From the NCBI RefSeq assembly GCF_008642315.1, contig NZ_CP029192.1, positions 3,534,001 through 3,598,000 of the forward strand: a stretch of DNA of 64,000 nt. Direction: 5' to 3'. Origin of the DNA: Streptomyces venezuelae. GTDB lineage: Bacteria; Actinomycetota; Actinomycetes; Streptomycetales; Streptomycetaceae. Of this stretch, positions 30,876 to 40,290 are shown piece by piece. Within the stretch, counting starts at the first letter, position 1. Every line of letters starts with the position of its first letter. Both the position numbers and the translations under genes were made by a program. A model generated the notes under the pieces. The model was given only the letters and a program-made list of their open reading frames with translations. It had not been told where the DNA came from and did no database searches.

Positions 30876-31745
30876 TCAGACCTCGAAGAGGCCCGCGCCG
30901 CCCGGGCCGAACTTCGAGATGTCGATCGTCTCTGCGGCCGTCGGGGCCACCGCGGAGACCGGTTCGCCGTACTCGGACATGCGCATCTTCATGATCTCGC
31001 CGTTCTCCTCCGCCTCGACGCCGAGGAGGTACGGCTTGCCCTTCGCGGCCACGTACACCGACGTCCTGTCCTCCCCCTTGTCCTTGTTCTCGACGAGCGG
31101 GATGACGTCCTCGCCGTGCCACCGGGACTCGGGGAGGGCCTCGATGACGTCGTCGGTCCCCGGGCTGCCGGGCATCGCGCGGGTGAACTTGTCGAGGTCG
31201 CAGCTGTTCACCGGCATCACGCGCCCCGCGCCCCCGCCAGGACCCGTCGGGATCTTCAGATACTTCCCGCTCGCCAGGGCGGTCCGCTCCCGGACGCGCG
31301 CGACGGTCTCCGGGCCCCGGCTCGCCGCCATCCGCCGGATCTCCGCGAGCGCCGCGTCGCTGAACCGTACGTACATCGAGCCGCCGCCGACCATGATCAT
31401 GTCGCCGCGCTGCGCGGGCCCCGCGTCGAAGGTTCCCGTGCAGTTGCCGTCGCGGTCCATGAGGAGCGAGACCTTCTGGTGGCCCTTCGGGGTGTTCATC
31501 TCGACGCCGATGCGAACGGACTCCGCCTCCTGGAGCAGCGCCATCGACTCGGTCGCGATCTCCCTGCCGCGCTTCTCGTCCTCGGGCACGAGCTCTTCGA
31601 GGGTGCCTCCGGCGTACGTCACCTCGCGGCTCGTGCCGCAGGACGCGAGGCCGCCCACGGCCGCGCCCACCGCGACGGCGCAGAGCGCGGTCCTGCGCAG
31701 CCGCCCTCCGGCCGCCCGTGTCCCGGCCCGCACTCGTCGCCCCAC
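30876..31745 (-). CDS. secreted lipoprotein, LppX/LprG-like
   Basis: A lipoprotein of about 289 residues. An arginine-rich n-region and hydrophobic stretch (LCAVAVGAAVGGLASC) end in a lipobox with the modified Cys, so it is anchored outside the membrane. The mature part has alternating strands (SVRIGVEMNT, HQKVSLLMDRDGNCTGTF, DMIMVGGGSMYVRFSD) that resemble the half-barrel lipoproteins LppX/LprG; this is a fold impression, not a firm assignment. Several in-frame GTG codons are possible starts; the one given has GGGGGAAC just upstream and gives a normal signal peptide. The frame stays open to 31865. It is probably cotranscribed with the sigma-factor gene after it. Confidence 0.75.
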   Translation of the reverse strand: MGRRVRAGTRAAGGRLRRTALCAVAVGAAVGGLASCGTSREVTYAGGTLEELVPEDEKRGREIATESMALLQEAESVRIGVEMNTPKGHQKVSLLMDRDGNCTGTFDAGPAQRGDMIMVGGGSMYVRFSDAALAEIRRMAASRGPETVARVRERTALASGKYLKIPTGPGGGAGRVMPVNSCDLDKFTRAMPGSPGTDDVIEALPESRWHGEDVIPLVENKDKGEDRTSVYVAAKGKPYLLGVEAEENGEIMKMRMSEYGEPVSAVAPTAAETIDISKFGPGGAGLFEV

Positions 31746-31960
31746 CCGTTCCCCCACTTCAAGCCCCACCCGTATCAGCGCACACCATCGGCGCACACAA
31801 CTCTCACATGAGCCAGCGCATCGGCCCGTCCCTGTGTCACTGCTCGGACGTGCGGGATAGATCACGCGACAAATCCCCCGTGCCGCTACAACCCTTTCGC
31901 CGCTCGATCAGTCGTACGAACTCGCTGTGTTCACCTGAATTTCGCCGAGGGGTGGGGCAA

Positions 31961-34588
31961 TTGAGCCCGCGCAAACCGCGTCAAAAGGCGCGTACCACGC
32001 ATGCGTACCGACCGCTGAGTCTCAAGCGCAGGGCGTGGCTGACGATCGGAGCCGTCGCACTGACCGGTGCGGGTGCGGTGACGTACGCGGTGGCCGGGCC
32101 CGGCGACGGCGAAGGTCCCGGCGTCGACCCGCGCGCCGAGCGCCCGACGAGCGTGCACGGCCTTCCGCTGGAGGCCGCCGGCGCGACGAAGCGGGAGCTG
32201 CCGCGCACGTCCACCGAGCTGTTCTCCCTCCTCGGTCTCTCGTGGGACGGGGCCGGCGAGGAACTGGCGGGCACGGCTCAGGTGCGCACGCGTGCCGTCG
32301 GCTCCGGGGCGTGGAGCGCCTGGCGGGCCGTCGACCTGGAGACGCGGCCCGTGGAGCGGGGCGAGGGCGGCAGGCGTGCCGCGTCCGACCCGCTCTGGGT
32401 CGGCCCTTCCGACGGCGTCGAGGTCCGCGTCGTCGCGGCCGACGGGTCGGCGGGCTCCGAACTGCCCGAGGGGCTGGAGGTCAACCTCGTGGACCCGGGC
32501 GTGACCGCCCGGGAGGCGAAGGGCACCGCCATGGCCCCCGCGGCCTTCGCCGCGGACGCCCCGGCCCCGTCGCCCGACGCCCCGTCCCCGACGACGGGCG
32601 AGCCGGACCCCACCCCGACCAAGCCGACGGCCCCGCCGTCGACGGTCACCCAGCCGCCCGTCATCGGCCGCGCGACGTGGGGCGCCGACGAGTCCGAGGT
32701 CAAGGACCCGGCGGAGTACATCGAGAAGGTCGAGGCCGTCTTCGTCCACCACACGGCCGGTTCGAACGACTACAGCTGCGCCGAGTCCCCGTCGCTGGTC
32801 CGCGGCATCATGACGTACCAGATGGAGGTCGAGCACGGGACCGACCTCGGCTACAACTTCCTCGTGGACAAGTGCGGCCAGATCTTCGAGGGCCGCGCGG
32901 GCGGCATCGCCCTGCCGGTCCGCGGCGCGCACACCCACGGCTTCGACGGCGACTCGACCGGCATCGCCGTCCTCGGCGACTTCGAGGGCGACCCGGCGAC
33001 GGACAAGCCCGCGGGCAGGCCGAGCCGTGCGGCCCTGGAGTCGGTGGCGCGCGTGGCGGCCTGGAAGCTCGGCCAGTACGGCGGCGACCCGGCCGGCAAG
33101 GTGACGCTGACCGCGGCCGACGACACCGGCGTGTGGAAGAAGGGCGACCAGGCCTCGCTGAACACCGTCTCCGGCCACCGGGACGCCTCCGCGGCGCCCT
33201 CCCCCGGCAAGAACCTGTACGCGAAGCTCGGTGAGATACGCCGCTACGCCACCAGCGCGGGCCGCAACTCCGCCGTTCCGACCGCCGACTACAACCGCGA
33301 CGGCATCGCCGATCTGATCGCGGCCACCCCGAAGGCGTCCTCGAACCGCGGCCGCGTGACGGTCGTCCCCGGCGGGCCCGGCGGACCGGTCGGCGCCTCC
33401 AGGATCTCCCTGACACAGGCGAGCGAGGGCGTCCCCGGCGCCTCCGAGACCGGCGACGACTGGGGCGCCGCCACCGCGTGGGGCGACCTGAACGCGGACG
33501 GGTACGCCGACCTCGTCATCGGCGCCCCCGGCGAGGACGACACGTCCAACAAGGACCGCGGCGCGGTCACGATGCTGTACGGGCCGACGTTCACGTCCGG
33601 CACCGACATGCAGCTGTCGCCCGACTTCCACTACCCCGGCGCCCGGTTCGGCGCCGCGGTCGCGTCCGGCGACTTCAACGCGGACGGCAAGGCCGACGTG
33701 TTCGCCGCGTCGACGGGCACCGGCGGCTCGTGGGCCGCGCGGCTCGACCCGGAGCACGAGTCGGGCGGCAGCCTCACCCGGGGCGACACGGCCATCGCGT
33801 ACCCCGACGCCGCGTCCGGCGACTTCAACCGGGACGGTTACGCGGACGTCGCGCTGACCTACCGCGACCAGGCGGGCAAGGGCAAGGTCGCCTGGTTCAG
33901 GGGCGGCCGCTCGGGCCTCAGCCGGGTCGGCGTGCTCTCCGTGCCGGGCGGCCGCTCGGTCGCCGTGGGCGACGTCAACGGCAACGGCTACGACGACCTG
34001 GTCATCGGCCAGCCGTACACCGCCGAGTCCGGCGCCCACGCGGGCGGCCAGGTCACGGTGGTCCCGGGTACGTCGACGGGCTTCACGACGACCGGCATGA
34101 AGACAGTCCACCAGGCGACGTCCGGGGTTCCCGGCGCCGCCGAGTCGGGCGACGCGATGGGCTGGTCGGTCGCGGCGGGCGACTACGACCTCGACGGCTA
34201 CGCGGACGTCCTGACGGGCGCACCGAACGAGGACATCACCCGCGCCGACAAGAACCGTGCGGACGCGGGCACTTCCCTGCTCCTGAAGGGTTCGGCCGCC
34301 GGTCTGACCGGCACGGGCGCGAAGGCCTTCTCGCAGGACGAGCCCGACGTCCCCGGCTCCACCGAGTCGGGCGACCGCCTGGGCTCGTCGGTGACGCTGG
34401 CCGACCTGTCCGGCAACGGGCGCGCCGACCTGGCCATCGGTGTCGAGGGCGAGGACACGGGTGACGGCACGATCCTCCAGCTGGACAGCGGGAGTTCGGG
34501 CGTCCCCGGCGCAAGCGGGGTCTACTACGGCCGTACGCTCCTGGGCACCCCGGCGGGCGCCCGTCTCGGCCAGTCGCTGACGCCGTAG
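31961..34588 (+). CDS. secreted PGRP/N-acetylmuramoyl-L-alanine amidase with FG-GAP repeats
   Basis: An 875-residue exported protein. The N terminus has a basic segment (LKRRAW) and one hydrophobic signal stretch (TIGAVALTGAGAVTYAVAG). After a Pro/Thr-rich linker comes an Amidase_2/PGRP domain at roughly residues 230-420: VFVHHTAGSNDYSC with the first zinc His, GYNFLVDKCGQIFEGRAGG, and SGHRDASAAP. Seven FG-GAP/VCBS-type calcium-binding repeats follow (for example DYNRDGIADLI, DLNADGYADLVIGAPGED, DVNGNGYDDLVIG), making a beta-propeller. It should bind or cleave peptidoglycan outside the cell. The TTG start has GAGGGG 8 nt upstream; a GTG three codons earlier is possible. It diverges from the lipoprotein gene. 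Confidence 0.9.
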   Translation: MSPRKPRQKARTTHAYRPLSLKRRAWLTIGAVALTGAGAVTYAVAGPGDGEGPGVDPRAERPTSVHGLPLEAAGATKRELPRTSTELFSLLGLSWDGAGEELAGTAQVRTRAVGSGAWSAWRAVDLETRPVERGEGGRRAASDPLWVGPSDGVEVRVVAADGSAGSELPEGLEVNLVDPGVTAREAKGTAMAPAAFAADAPAPSPDAPSPTTGEPDPTPTKPTAPPSTVTQPPVIGRATWGADESEVKDPAEYIEKVEAVFVHHTAGSNDYSCAESPSLVRGIMTYQMEVEHGTDLGYNFLVDKCGQIFEGRAGGIALPVRGAHTHGFDGDSTGIAVLGDFEGDPATDKPAGRPSRAALESVARVAAWKLGQYGGDPAGKVTLTAADDTGVWKKGDQASLNTVSGHRDASAAPSPGKNLYAKLGEIRRYATSAGRNSAVPTADYNRDGIADLIAATPKASSNRGRVTVVPGGPGGPVGASRISLTQASEGVPGASETGDDWGAATAWGDLNADGYADLVIGAPGEDDTSNKDRGAVTMLYGPTFTSGTDMQLSPDFHYPGARFGAAVASGDFNADGKADVFAASTGTGGSWAARLDPEHESGGSLTRGDTAIAYPDAASGDFNRDGYADVALTYRDQAGKGKVAWFRGGRSGLSRVGVLSVPGGRSVAVGDVNGNGYDDLVIGQPYTAESGAHAGGQVTVVPGTSTGFTTTGMKTVHQATSGVPGAAESGDAMGWSVAAGDYDLDGYADVLTGAPNEDITRADKNRADAGTSLLLKGSAAGLTGTGAKAFSQDEPDVPGSTESGDRLGSSVTLADLSGNGRADLAIGVEGEDTGDGTILQLDSGSSGVPGASGVYYGRTLLGTPAGARLGQSLTP

Positions 34589-34599
34589 CCACACCTTCG

Positions 34600-34632
34600 G
34601 CCGGGTGCCTCAGCTGTCGCTGGGCACCCGGC
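34600..34632. terminator. convergent-gene hairpin
   Basis: A 10-bp stem (GCCGGGTGCC at 34600-34609 with 34623-34632) and a 13-nt loop lie between the convergent amidase and binding-protein genes and include the stop codon of the latter. It can act in both directions. Confidence 0.6.
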
Positions 34633-36199
34633 AGTCGTCGGGCTGCGCCCTGCCCTTGGGCCAGCCGACGCCGACGTACCGCAACCTCTCCGTGCGCGGG
34701 TCGAGTTCGACGACGGCCACGGGCTTGTCGTAGGCGTTCCCCGCGTTGGTCAGGCAGATCCAGCCGCTGGTCCCGCGGACGCGGTTGACCGCTTCGAGGC
34801 GCTGCCACATGTCGGAGACCCGCCTCAGGGGCGGCACCGTGCCCTCGGTCTGGGCGTTGGCGAGCAGCACCGCCTTGGCGATCGTGCGCGTGCCGTCGTA
34901 CACAAGCATGGTGCGCGAGTCCTCCAGCGGGACGGGCCCGATGTCCCCGGCGCTGCCCTTGTCGATCAGCGTGCGCAGCTTGTCCAGCTCGGCCCGGGGC
35001 TCGGTGAAGTAGTCGCGGCGTTCCTCCGCGCGCCTGGTGTCGCGCAGCTCGTGGCCCCAGGAGTCGGGGTGGCCAGGCGCCGCGTACTGCACCGTGACGA
35101 GGGGTTCCTTGCCGCCGCCGCGCAGCCGGTCCCAGTCGCCGTCCTTCAGGTAGCGATTGAGCGTGGCCGCGCCGGAGCCGCTGACGATCGTGTACTTCTT
35201 GCCGCGGCACTGCACGTCGGCCAGCTTCAGGGCGAAGAGCCGCAGGTGGACGGGGCGCCCCGCGAAGTAGACGTAGCGTGCCGTGGACTGGCAGATGTTC
35301 TGGGCGATGAGCGTGAAGTCGTTGCCCGTGTCGCCGGGGTCGGTGATGGAGGGCGACTCGAACGTCTGGTCCTTGGGTCCGGGCGGCCCGTCCTCGTCAC
35401 GGCTGAAGGCCTTGGCGAGCGAGTTGTTGTAGATGTCGTGCGGCCGCTTGTCCCGCACCAGCACGGTCTGCTCGTCCCTGAGCTCGCCGTGGAAGCTGGC
35501 CAGCGCGTCGGCCTGCTGGCGGTTGGTCGGGATGATGCGGGCGAGGCCGGGATAGGGGGCCTTGGCGCTCCCCTCGGGGTTGGCGAGTTCGTCCGCGCTG
35601 ACGCGGCTCGCGAGGACCGGGATGTGCAGCTCGTTGGTGAGGCGCGCGATGGCCTTCTTCGTGGCGTCCAGGCTGAGGTTGAATCCGGTGACGGCCCGGA
35701 GGTTGACCTTCTTGTCGCCCGTCATGTCCGCCAGTTGGTCGACGACGCGCTCCTGTTGGGCGTACGAGTCACCGGGGTTGGCGAGGACGAGCCGCAGCAG
35801 CGGGGTGTTCTCCTCGCGGTTGGCCCGGTACTGGGCCAGGTAGGCGCCCTGGATCTCGCTGCGCAGCTGGATGCGCTCGGCGTCGATGTCGGGTTGGAGG
35901 GGCAGCATCAGGGCGACGGTGACGTGCGGTTTGTCGCCGACGAACTCCTCGTTCTCCTTGGCGATGGCCCGGGCCACCTTGTCGATCTCCGGTGTCCCGA
36001 AGGCATAGCCGGTGCCGTTGACGCCGATGCACTCGCCGCCGTGCTTCTCGACGCCCGTCGCGCAGCTCTCCGGTTCACCGATCGGGGGCAGGAACACGTA
36101 CAGGAGCACGCCCGCGGCCACGAGGCCGGCCAGCGTGAGGATCCTGCGCATCCAGTTGGCCAAGAACGTGTTGTACAGCCAGTTCCCGAACTGCCTCAA
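34610..36199 (-). CDS. membrane-anchored periplasmic-binding-like protein
   Basis: A 529-residue protein with an N-terminal single membrane helix (ILTLAGLVAAGVLLYVFLPP) and no signal-cleavage or lipobox motif, so it stays anchored with the rest outside. The ectodomain reads like a type I periplasmic-binding (LivJ/ANF-receptor-like) fold: HVTVALMLPLQ, GFNLSLDATKKAIARLTNELHIPVLASRVSA, GLARIIPTNRQQADAL, DEQTVLVRDKRPHDIY, YVYFAGRPVHLRLFA. The TTG start is supported by GGGAGGG just upstream. It follows a P-loop NTPase gene by 30 nt, so the two are probably one operon. No permease or ABC ATPase is nearby, which argues for sensing and against uptake; the ligand is unknown. Confidence 0.7.
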   Translation of the reverse strand: MRQFGNWLYNTFLANWMRRILTLAGLVAAGVLLYVFLPPIGEPESCATGVEKHGGECIGVNGTGYAFGTPEIDKVARAIAKENEEFVGDKPHVTVALMLPLQPDIDAERIQLRSEIQGAYLAQYRANREENTPLLRLVLANPGDSYAQQERVVDQLADMTGDKKVNLRAVTGFNLSLDATKKAIARLTNELHIPVLASRVSADELANPEGSAKAPYPGLARIIPTNRQQADALASFHGELRDEQTVLVRDKRPHDIYNNSLAKAFSRDEDGPPGPKDQTFESPSITDPGDTGNDFTLIAQNICQSTARYVYFAGRPVHLRLFALKLADVQCRGKKYTIVSGSGAATLNRYLKDGDWDRLRGGGKEPLVTVQYAAPGHPDSWGHELRDTRRAEERRDYFTEPRAELDKLRTLIDKGSAGDIGPVPLEDSRTMLVYDGTRTIAKAVLLANAQTEGTVPPLRRVSDMWQRLEAVNRVRGTSGWICLTNAGNAYDKPVAVVELDPRTERLRYVGVGWPKGRAQPDDCRVPSDS

Positions 36200-36229
36200 C
36201 GCTGCCCTCCCTCTCGGTGGTTCGCTCGG

Positions 36230-38482
36230 TCAGCCGAAGCCGATGTGTTCCGTGCACACGCACCGCTTCAGCGGCTGTTTGTCCTCGGCCCGGTCCCCCC
36301 AGTCGCGGGCCATGCGGATGAGGAGGGCGGCCCCGTCCGCCGCCCGCGCCACATCGGCCCCCTCGGGCCCCTGGTAGCGCACCGCCTCGTCGGCGAGCCG
36401 GGCCAGCTCCTCGCTGAGCTCCCGCAGGGGACCGCGCAGGACGCCGGGCACGATCTCCTCCAGCGGCTGCGTCCGGTCCTCGGTGAGCCACACGGCGTGC
36501 AGGAGCCGGTCGACCTGGCGGCGCAGGGTGTCGCCGCGCACCTGCGTCTCGCCGAGGGCACGCGCGTACCGGTCGTCGGCCACGCCGATCAGCGCGGCGT
36601 CCGCGATGGCAAGGAGTTCCTCGCACCACTCGTCGACGGGGCGGGTGCGGAAGGCGTCCGCCAGGTAGCGGGTGACGAGGTCCGCGCCGTCGGAGGCGAG
36701 GAGATGGTGCATCCGGTGGGCGGCGGCGGTGACGAACAGCGGGTCGGGGTGGCGGTCGCCCACATCGCGGTAGTGGCCCTGGAGCAGCGCGTGGTCGGCG
36801 TGCCAGGCGGCTCCCCGGTCGCGCATCCTGTACAGCCGCCGCGTCAGGAGGCGGCGCAGGCCGAGGTCGCCGATGAAGTGCCGGGGGCAGCCGGGCCAGC
36901 CGGTGTCCTCCAGGAGTTCGGCGATGCGGTAGGCATTGAGCCGCTCGGTGCGGTCTTCCTGGACGGCACGCATCAGCGTCTGGGCGCACTCCACGTCGTG
37001 CGCGACGGACAGGTGGGTGAGCAGGTCGAGCCAGTGGCTGCGGTGTTCGGGCGGCAGCTCCTCGGGGCGTTCCTTGTCGATGAGTTCGTCGACGAGTACG
37101 TCGGCCACCGCGCGGTCGGCGACGGGGCGGCCCTGCTCGTCCTCGCCCGCGCGGACGCGGGCGTCCAGGATCGCCCAGTCCGTGCACTGTTCGGGCGTCG
37201 GGAAGGCGGTGGCGGCGGTGGCCTCGCCGAGCCGGGTCACGAACCGCGGCCGGCCGCCGCTCAGCCGGTGCACACCGCTGTGGATACGGAGCCGTACGGC
37301 GTTGTCGGGCTGCCCGTGGCCGCCCCGCAGCCGGCCGATCTCGTCCTTCTGCCGGTCCCGGGTGAGCACGGGCATGCGGACGAGGAGGACACCGCGCCAC
37401 AGGGGCGCGTGGTCGGGGACGCCGCCCGGCGGACGGCTCCACTCGGGGAGCGTCCCGGTGAAGGGCTGCCAGGTCGCCATGGAGTCGTGACTGGTGCCGG
37501 CCCTGTGCAGGAAGCGGCCGCCGTCCTCGCGCCGGGCCGTCGCGAAGATCACGAGGCGGTCGTGGTGTCCGCGCTCCCGGTCCTCCAGGGCCGGTTTCAC
37601 CAGGCGCCGGCCGAGGGAGCCGTCCGCGTGGTCGAGGAGGAGGGCGGGGCGCCCCACGCGCGACATCCGCCCGCGCACCCCGTGGTAGGCGGCGTCGATG
37701 TCCTGCCGCAGCGCCCGGAAGAGGAAGCCCTCGGCTATTCGGCGCGCCTCGCCGCCCTGCTGGAAGTCCTCGCCGAGCGCCCGCAGCCCGGCCTGCGGGT
37801 GGCCGCCCGCGCCGGGGTACTCGCCGTAGCAGGCGGCGAGCGCCGCCCTGCCCTCCGTGGAGACGCGGGCGAAGAGGCCGTCGAGCAGCGCGTTGAGGAA
37901 GGGCCCCGCGAGGGGGCTGGTGACGAGCCCCGCCAGGTAGCCCGCGTAGTTCTTGGCCGTCCCCTTCAGCACTCCGCGCCAGAAGGAGCCGGGCGGCAGG
38001 ATCCCGTCGAGCCGCCCCACCTCGTCCACCAGGGGCGCGGCGCGGGCGAGCCGGTCGCTGGCCGCGACGGCCGCGAGTCCCGCGTACAGCCGCGGCACGG
38101 CGATCCCGCCGCCGTCGCCGCCCCAGTCGCCGTACTGCAGCGCGATCTTGCGCAACGCCTCGGTCACTTCCGAGCGGCTGCCCGGCTGTTCCTCGGCCAG
38201 TTCCCGTGCGTCGGTCTGGGCGCAGTCCAGGAACGCGGTGGGCACGCGCGGGCCGAACCGCGACCGTATGCAGCGCAGCAACCGCCCCTTGCCCATGCCG
38301 GGTCCGCCGACGAGGAGCACGACGGGCAGGTCGGCGCCGTGGCCGTAGAGCAGCTCCCGTTTGCGCCCGGCCGCGGTCCTGCCGAGCAGCCGGGCGATCA
38401 GGCCGCCGTCGTCCAGCAGCTCGTCGAATCCGAGTTCGTCAGGCACGGGCCTCTCCGTGGCCGGATCGGCCGGTCGACACAT
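36230..38482 (-). CDS. P-loop NTPase (STAND/AAA-like), unknown function
   Basis: A 750-residue cytoplasmic protein with a Walker A motif GGPGMGKGRLL at residues 59-69 and a possible Walker B (ALLLDHADGS) near residue 240. The rest is mostly helical with a short Arg-rich region and no membrane segment that I can see. It resembles the AAA/STAND NTPases common in Streptomyces, but I recognise no named family and no nuclease or protease domain. The ATG given has no ribosome site, though TAATCT lies 11 nt before it, so the message may be leaderless; a GTG at 38446 preceded by GGAGAGG is the alternative. It shares an operon with the binding-like membrane protein, which suggests a sensor-NTPase pair. 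Confidence 0.7.
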   Translation of the reverse strand: MCRPADPATERPVPDELGFDELLDDGGLIARLLGRTAAGRKRELLYGHGADLPVVLLVGGPGMGKGRLLRCIRSRFGPRVPTAFLDCAQTDARELAEEQPGSRSEVTEALRKIALQYGDWGGDGGGIAVPRLYAGLAAVAASDRLARAAPLVDEVGRLDGILPPGSFWRGVLKGTAKNYAGYLAGLVTSPLAGPFLNALLDGLFARVSTEGRAALAACYGEYPGAGGHPQAGLRALGEDFQQGGEARRIAEGFLFRALRQDIDAAYHGVRGRMSRVGRPALLLDHADGSLGRRLVKPALEDRERGHHDRLVIFATARREDGGRFLHRAGTSHDSMATWQPFTGTLPEWSRPPGGVPDHAPLWRGVLLVRMPVLTRDRQKDEIGRLRGGHGQPDNAVRLRIHSGVHRLSGGRPRFVTRLGEATAATAFPTPEQCTDWAILDARVRAGEDEQGRPVADRAVADVLVDELIDKERPEELPPEHRSHWLDLLTHLSVAHDVECAQTLMRAVQEDRTERLNAYRIAELLEDTGWPGCPRHFIGDLGLRRLLTRRLYRMRDRGAAWHADHALLQGHYRDVGDRHPDPLFVTAAAHRMHHLLASDGADLVTRYLADAFRTRPVDEWCEELLAIADAALIGVADDRYARALGETQVRGDTLRRQVDRLLHAVWLTEDRTQPLEEIVPGVLRGPLRELSEELARLADEAVRYQGPEGADVARAADGAALLIRMARDWGDRAEDKQPLKRCVCTEHIGFG

Positions 38483-38830
38483 GAGGACACGTCAGATTAG
38501 CTGCGTGGCAGTCCATTTGGGCAGACCTCACCACTCCTCACCCGCTGTCACCACGCGTCCCGGGCCGCTCCCGACTCCCGCGTCGCCGCGGACGAGTCCG
38601 CGCCCATATCCGAGAACCGTGCCGCGGCCCTCCATATTTAAAGAAGCCTCGATAATTCGTCCCGCCGCGCTCGATGAAAATTGACGACTTTCCCAAGGGA
38701 AAATCTTCCACGTCACGTACAACCATCAACCCAGCTGAAGCGTCTGCTCCCCACCGATTTCCCCGCAGCCTGGTCATCGCCCTTCTTTGTGTTGTATAAC
38801 CAGCCCGGATTCATTCAGGGGTGGGGGAAC
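38483..38830. promoter_or_regulatory. AT-richer divergent intergenic region
   Basis: These 348 bases between the divergent NTPase and small membrane protein genes hold no convincing gene. They are clearly AT-richer than the surroundings at about 38629-38710. A palindrome TTTCCCAAGGGAAA is at 38689-38702, and TATAAC at 38795-38800 could be the -10 box for the + gene. TAATCT near 38494 could serve the - gene. None of these is confirmed. Confidence 0.4.
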
Positions 38831-39091
38831 ATGCGGACCGAGGAAATGGCCGAAAACGCGATGGGGAGCAGAGAAAGCGACGGCTTGGGGGAAGTCGTCG
38901 TTCCGGAGGACCCGGACGATCCGACGGTGGTCGGTGAGATATCGAACCGGCGGGTGTTGGCCGTGGGCGGATTACTGCTCGGCATCTGCGCCGGGTTCGT
39001 CGTCCTCGGCTTCACCGGAGGGGACGAGCCGGAGCGTCGTCCCGTGCCCACGGCCTCGGTGACGGAGGGGGCCGAGCGCGGCGGTCAGTGA
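38831..39091 (+). CDS. small single-pass membrane protein
   Basis: An 86-residue protein with an acidic N-terminal half (EVVVPEDPDDPTVVGEIS), one membrane helix (VLAVGGLLLGICAGFVVLGFTGG) and a short charged tail. The ATG start follows GGGGTGGGGGAAC; the frame is open further upstream to 38681 but without a ribosome site. No family is recognised. It diverges from the NTPase/binding-protein operon, and its 3' end overlaps the convergent gene by 7 bp. Shared regulation with the NTPase operon is possible through the common intergenic region. Confidence 0.65.
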   Translation: MRTEEMAENAMGSRESDGLGEVVVPEDPDDPTVVGEISNRRVLAVGGLLLGICAGFVVLGFTGGDEPERRPVPTASVTEGAERGGQ

Positions 39092-39690
39092 TGTCCCCGC
39101 GCCCGCCGCGACACCACCGCGCGCAGGACGCGCCGCCCCTCCATGGACACGTCCAGGGCCTGCCGCAGCCCGCCCACCGGGCCCGCGCCCTTGTTGGCGA
39201 GGAGTTCGAGTATCCGTACCTGGCGGCGGAGTTCGGCGGCGACCAGCGGCGAGGTGAGGGTGGACACGGCGTCCGTGCGGCCCTCGCGGCGCGCCGCCAC
39301 CGAGCGGGTGCCGTCGGCGTGCGCGGTGTCGAGGAGGCGGTGGACCTGGAGCGCGGCCACGGAACAGCCGTCGGCCCACTCCCGCACCTCGGCGCCCGAG
39401 GGCCCGGCGGGGACCGCGTCGAGCATGCGCCGGGTCAGCGTGGCCGCCTCGTGGGACGTACCGGCGCCGGGCGCCGGGGCGGTCGCCGCGTCGCCGGGGG
39501 CCGCCCCGAGCGCGGAGCGCGCCTCGGCCAGGGGGCCCCGCCAGTCGCCGCCCTCCGCGAGCCTCGCCCACAGCGGCCGCAGCACGTCGTCGTCGCCGCC
39601 GAGCACCGGCACGCACCGGTCGAGGCAGGCCAGCCCGCTCGCCGCCAGGCCCCAGTCGTCGGCCTGCGCGATCAGCTCCACCAGGCTCAT
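39085..39690 (-). CDS. hypothetical protein, Ala-rich
   Basis: A protein of 201 residues that I do not recognise. It is helical and Ala/Arg/Leu-rich (MSLVELIAQADDWGLAASGL at the start; LRRQVRILELLANKGAGPVGG near the end), with no signal peptide or membrane segment. The chosen ATG has GGGGGAG 9 nt upstream; a GTG seven codons earlier is in frame. Codon use is normal for the region. Its 3' end overlaps the small membrane protein gene on the other strand by 7 bp. Confidence 0.55.
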   Translation of the reverse strand: MSLVELIAQADDWGLAASGLACLDRCVPVLGGDDDVLRPLWARLAEGGDWRGPLAEARSALGAAPGDAATAPAPGAGTSHEAATLTRRMLDAVPAGPSGAEVREWADGCSVAALQVHRLLDTAHADGTRSVAARREGRTDAVSTLTSPLVAAELRRQVRILELLANKGAGPVGGLRQALDVSMEGRRVLRAVVSRRARGHH

Positions 39691-39768
39691 GCTGTACGTC
39701 TCCCCCGTCACGGATCCCCCGTCACGGACCCTGCGCTGCCCCTTACTGCGTGCGCCGCCCCGGGAACG

Positions 39769-40290
39769 TCACTGGGGCACGACGCCGAGCCGGTCGAGGA
39801 AGCGGAAGAAGAGTTCCTCCGCGGAGGGTTCGGCGTCCGCGTTCAGTACGTCGAGGAGTGGGCCCCGGGGCACCGTCCTGCCCGACTCCGCGGCCCAGGC
39901 CACCGCACGCTCGGCGGCGTCGCGCGGCTCCAGGAAGTAGTCCTCGACGGTCAGTTCGTCGCCGCCGATGTAGCCCGCCATCGCGCGCCGCGCCAGACAC
40001 GTCGTCCACGCGCCGCTCTCCGGCGCCGCCGCCTCGATGATCACGCAGGAGCTGTCCATGACGTACCCGAAGAGCGCGGGCGCGCCCGACTCGCGGGCCA
40101 GCGTGTTCATGTTGCCGACGTCGGGCGCGCCGTTTCCGTCGGTGCCGTCGCCGCCCGGCACTTCCCACACCTGCCACCCGTCGGGCCGCCGGTCCAGGAG
40201 GGTCAGCTCGTCGCGCAGGCCCTCCACCGCCGTGAGCTCGGCGAGCGGGCGCTCGCTTCTGCCGACGACGTAGTACCCCCAGTAGCCCAT
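39769..40290 (-). CDS. hypothetical cytoplasmic protein
   Basis: A 173-residue acidic protein beginning MGYWGYYVVGRSERPL, with GGGGGGA upstream of the ATG. It has a beta-rich centre (DGWQVWEVPGG, CVIIEAAAPES) and a helical C terminus (AEELFFRFLDRLGVVP). I know similar short Streptomyces proteins only as hypotheticals. It is in the same orientation as the next downstream gene on the - strand, 78 nt apart, and could be cotranscribed with it. No function is proposed. Confidence 0.6.
   Translation of the reverse strand: MGYWGYYVVGRSERPLAELTAVEGLRDELTLLDRRPDGWQVWEVPGGDGTDGNGAPDVGNMNTLARESGAPALFGYVMDSSCVIIEAAAPESGAWTTCLARRAMAGYIGGDELTVEDYFLEPRDAAERAVAWAAESGRTVPRGPLLDVLNADAEPSAEELFFRFLDRLGVVPQ

Noticed and set aside
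30876..31745. Lipoprotein as anti-sigma factor for the adjacent ECF gene
   Set aside because: It is an exported lipoprotein without a cytoplasmic zinc-finger or HxxxCxxC anti-sigma motif.
31718..31960. Longer N terminus for the FG-GAP amidase
   Set aside because: It would overlap the divergent lipoprotein gene and place the signal peptide more than 100 residues in; TTG 31961 has a ribosome site and a normal signal peptide.
35051..38500. 1149-codon + strand frame opposite the NTPase and binding-protein genes
   Set aside because: Composition is that of an antisense shadow; the - strand frames have Walker and membrane motifs and ribosome sites.
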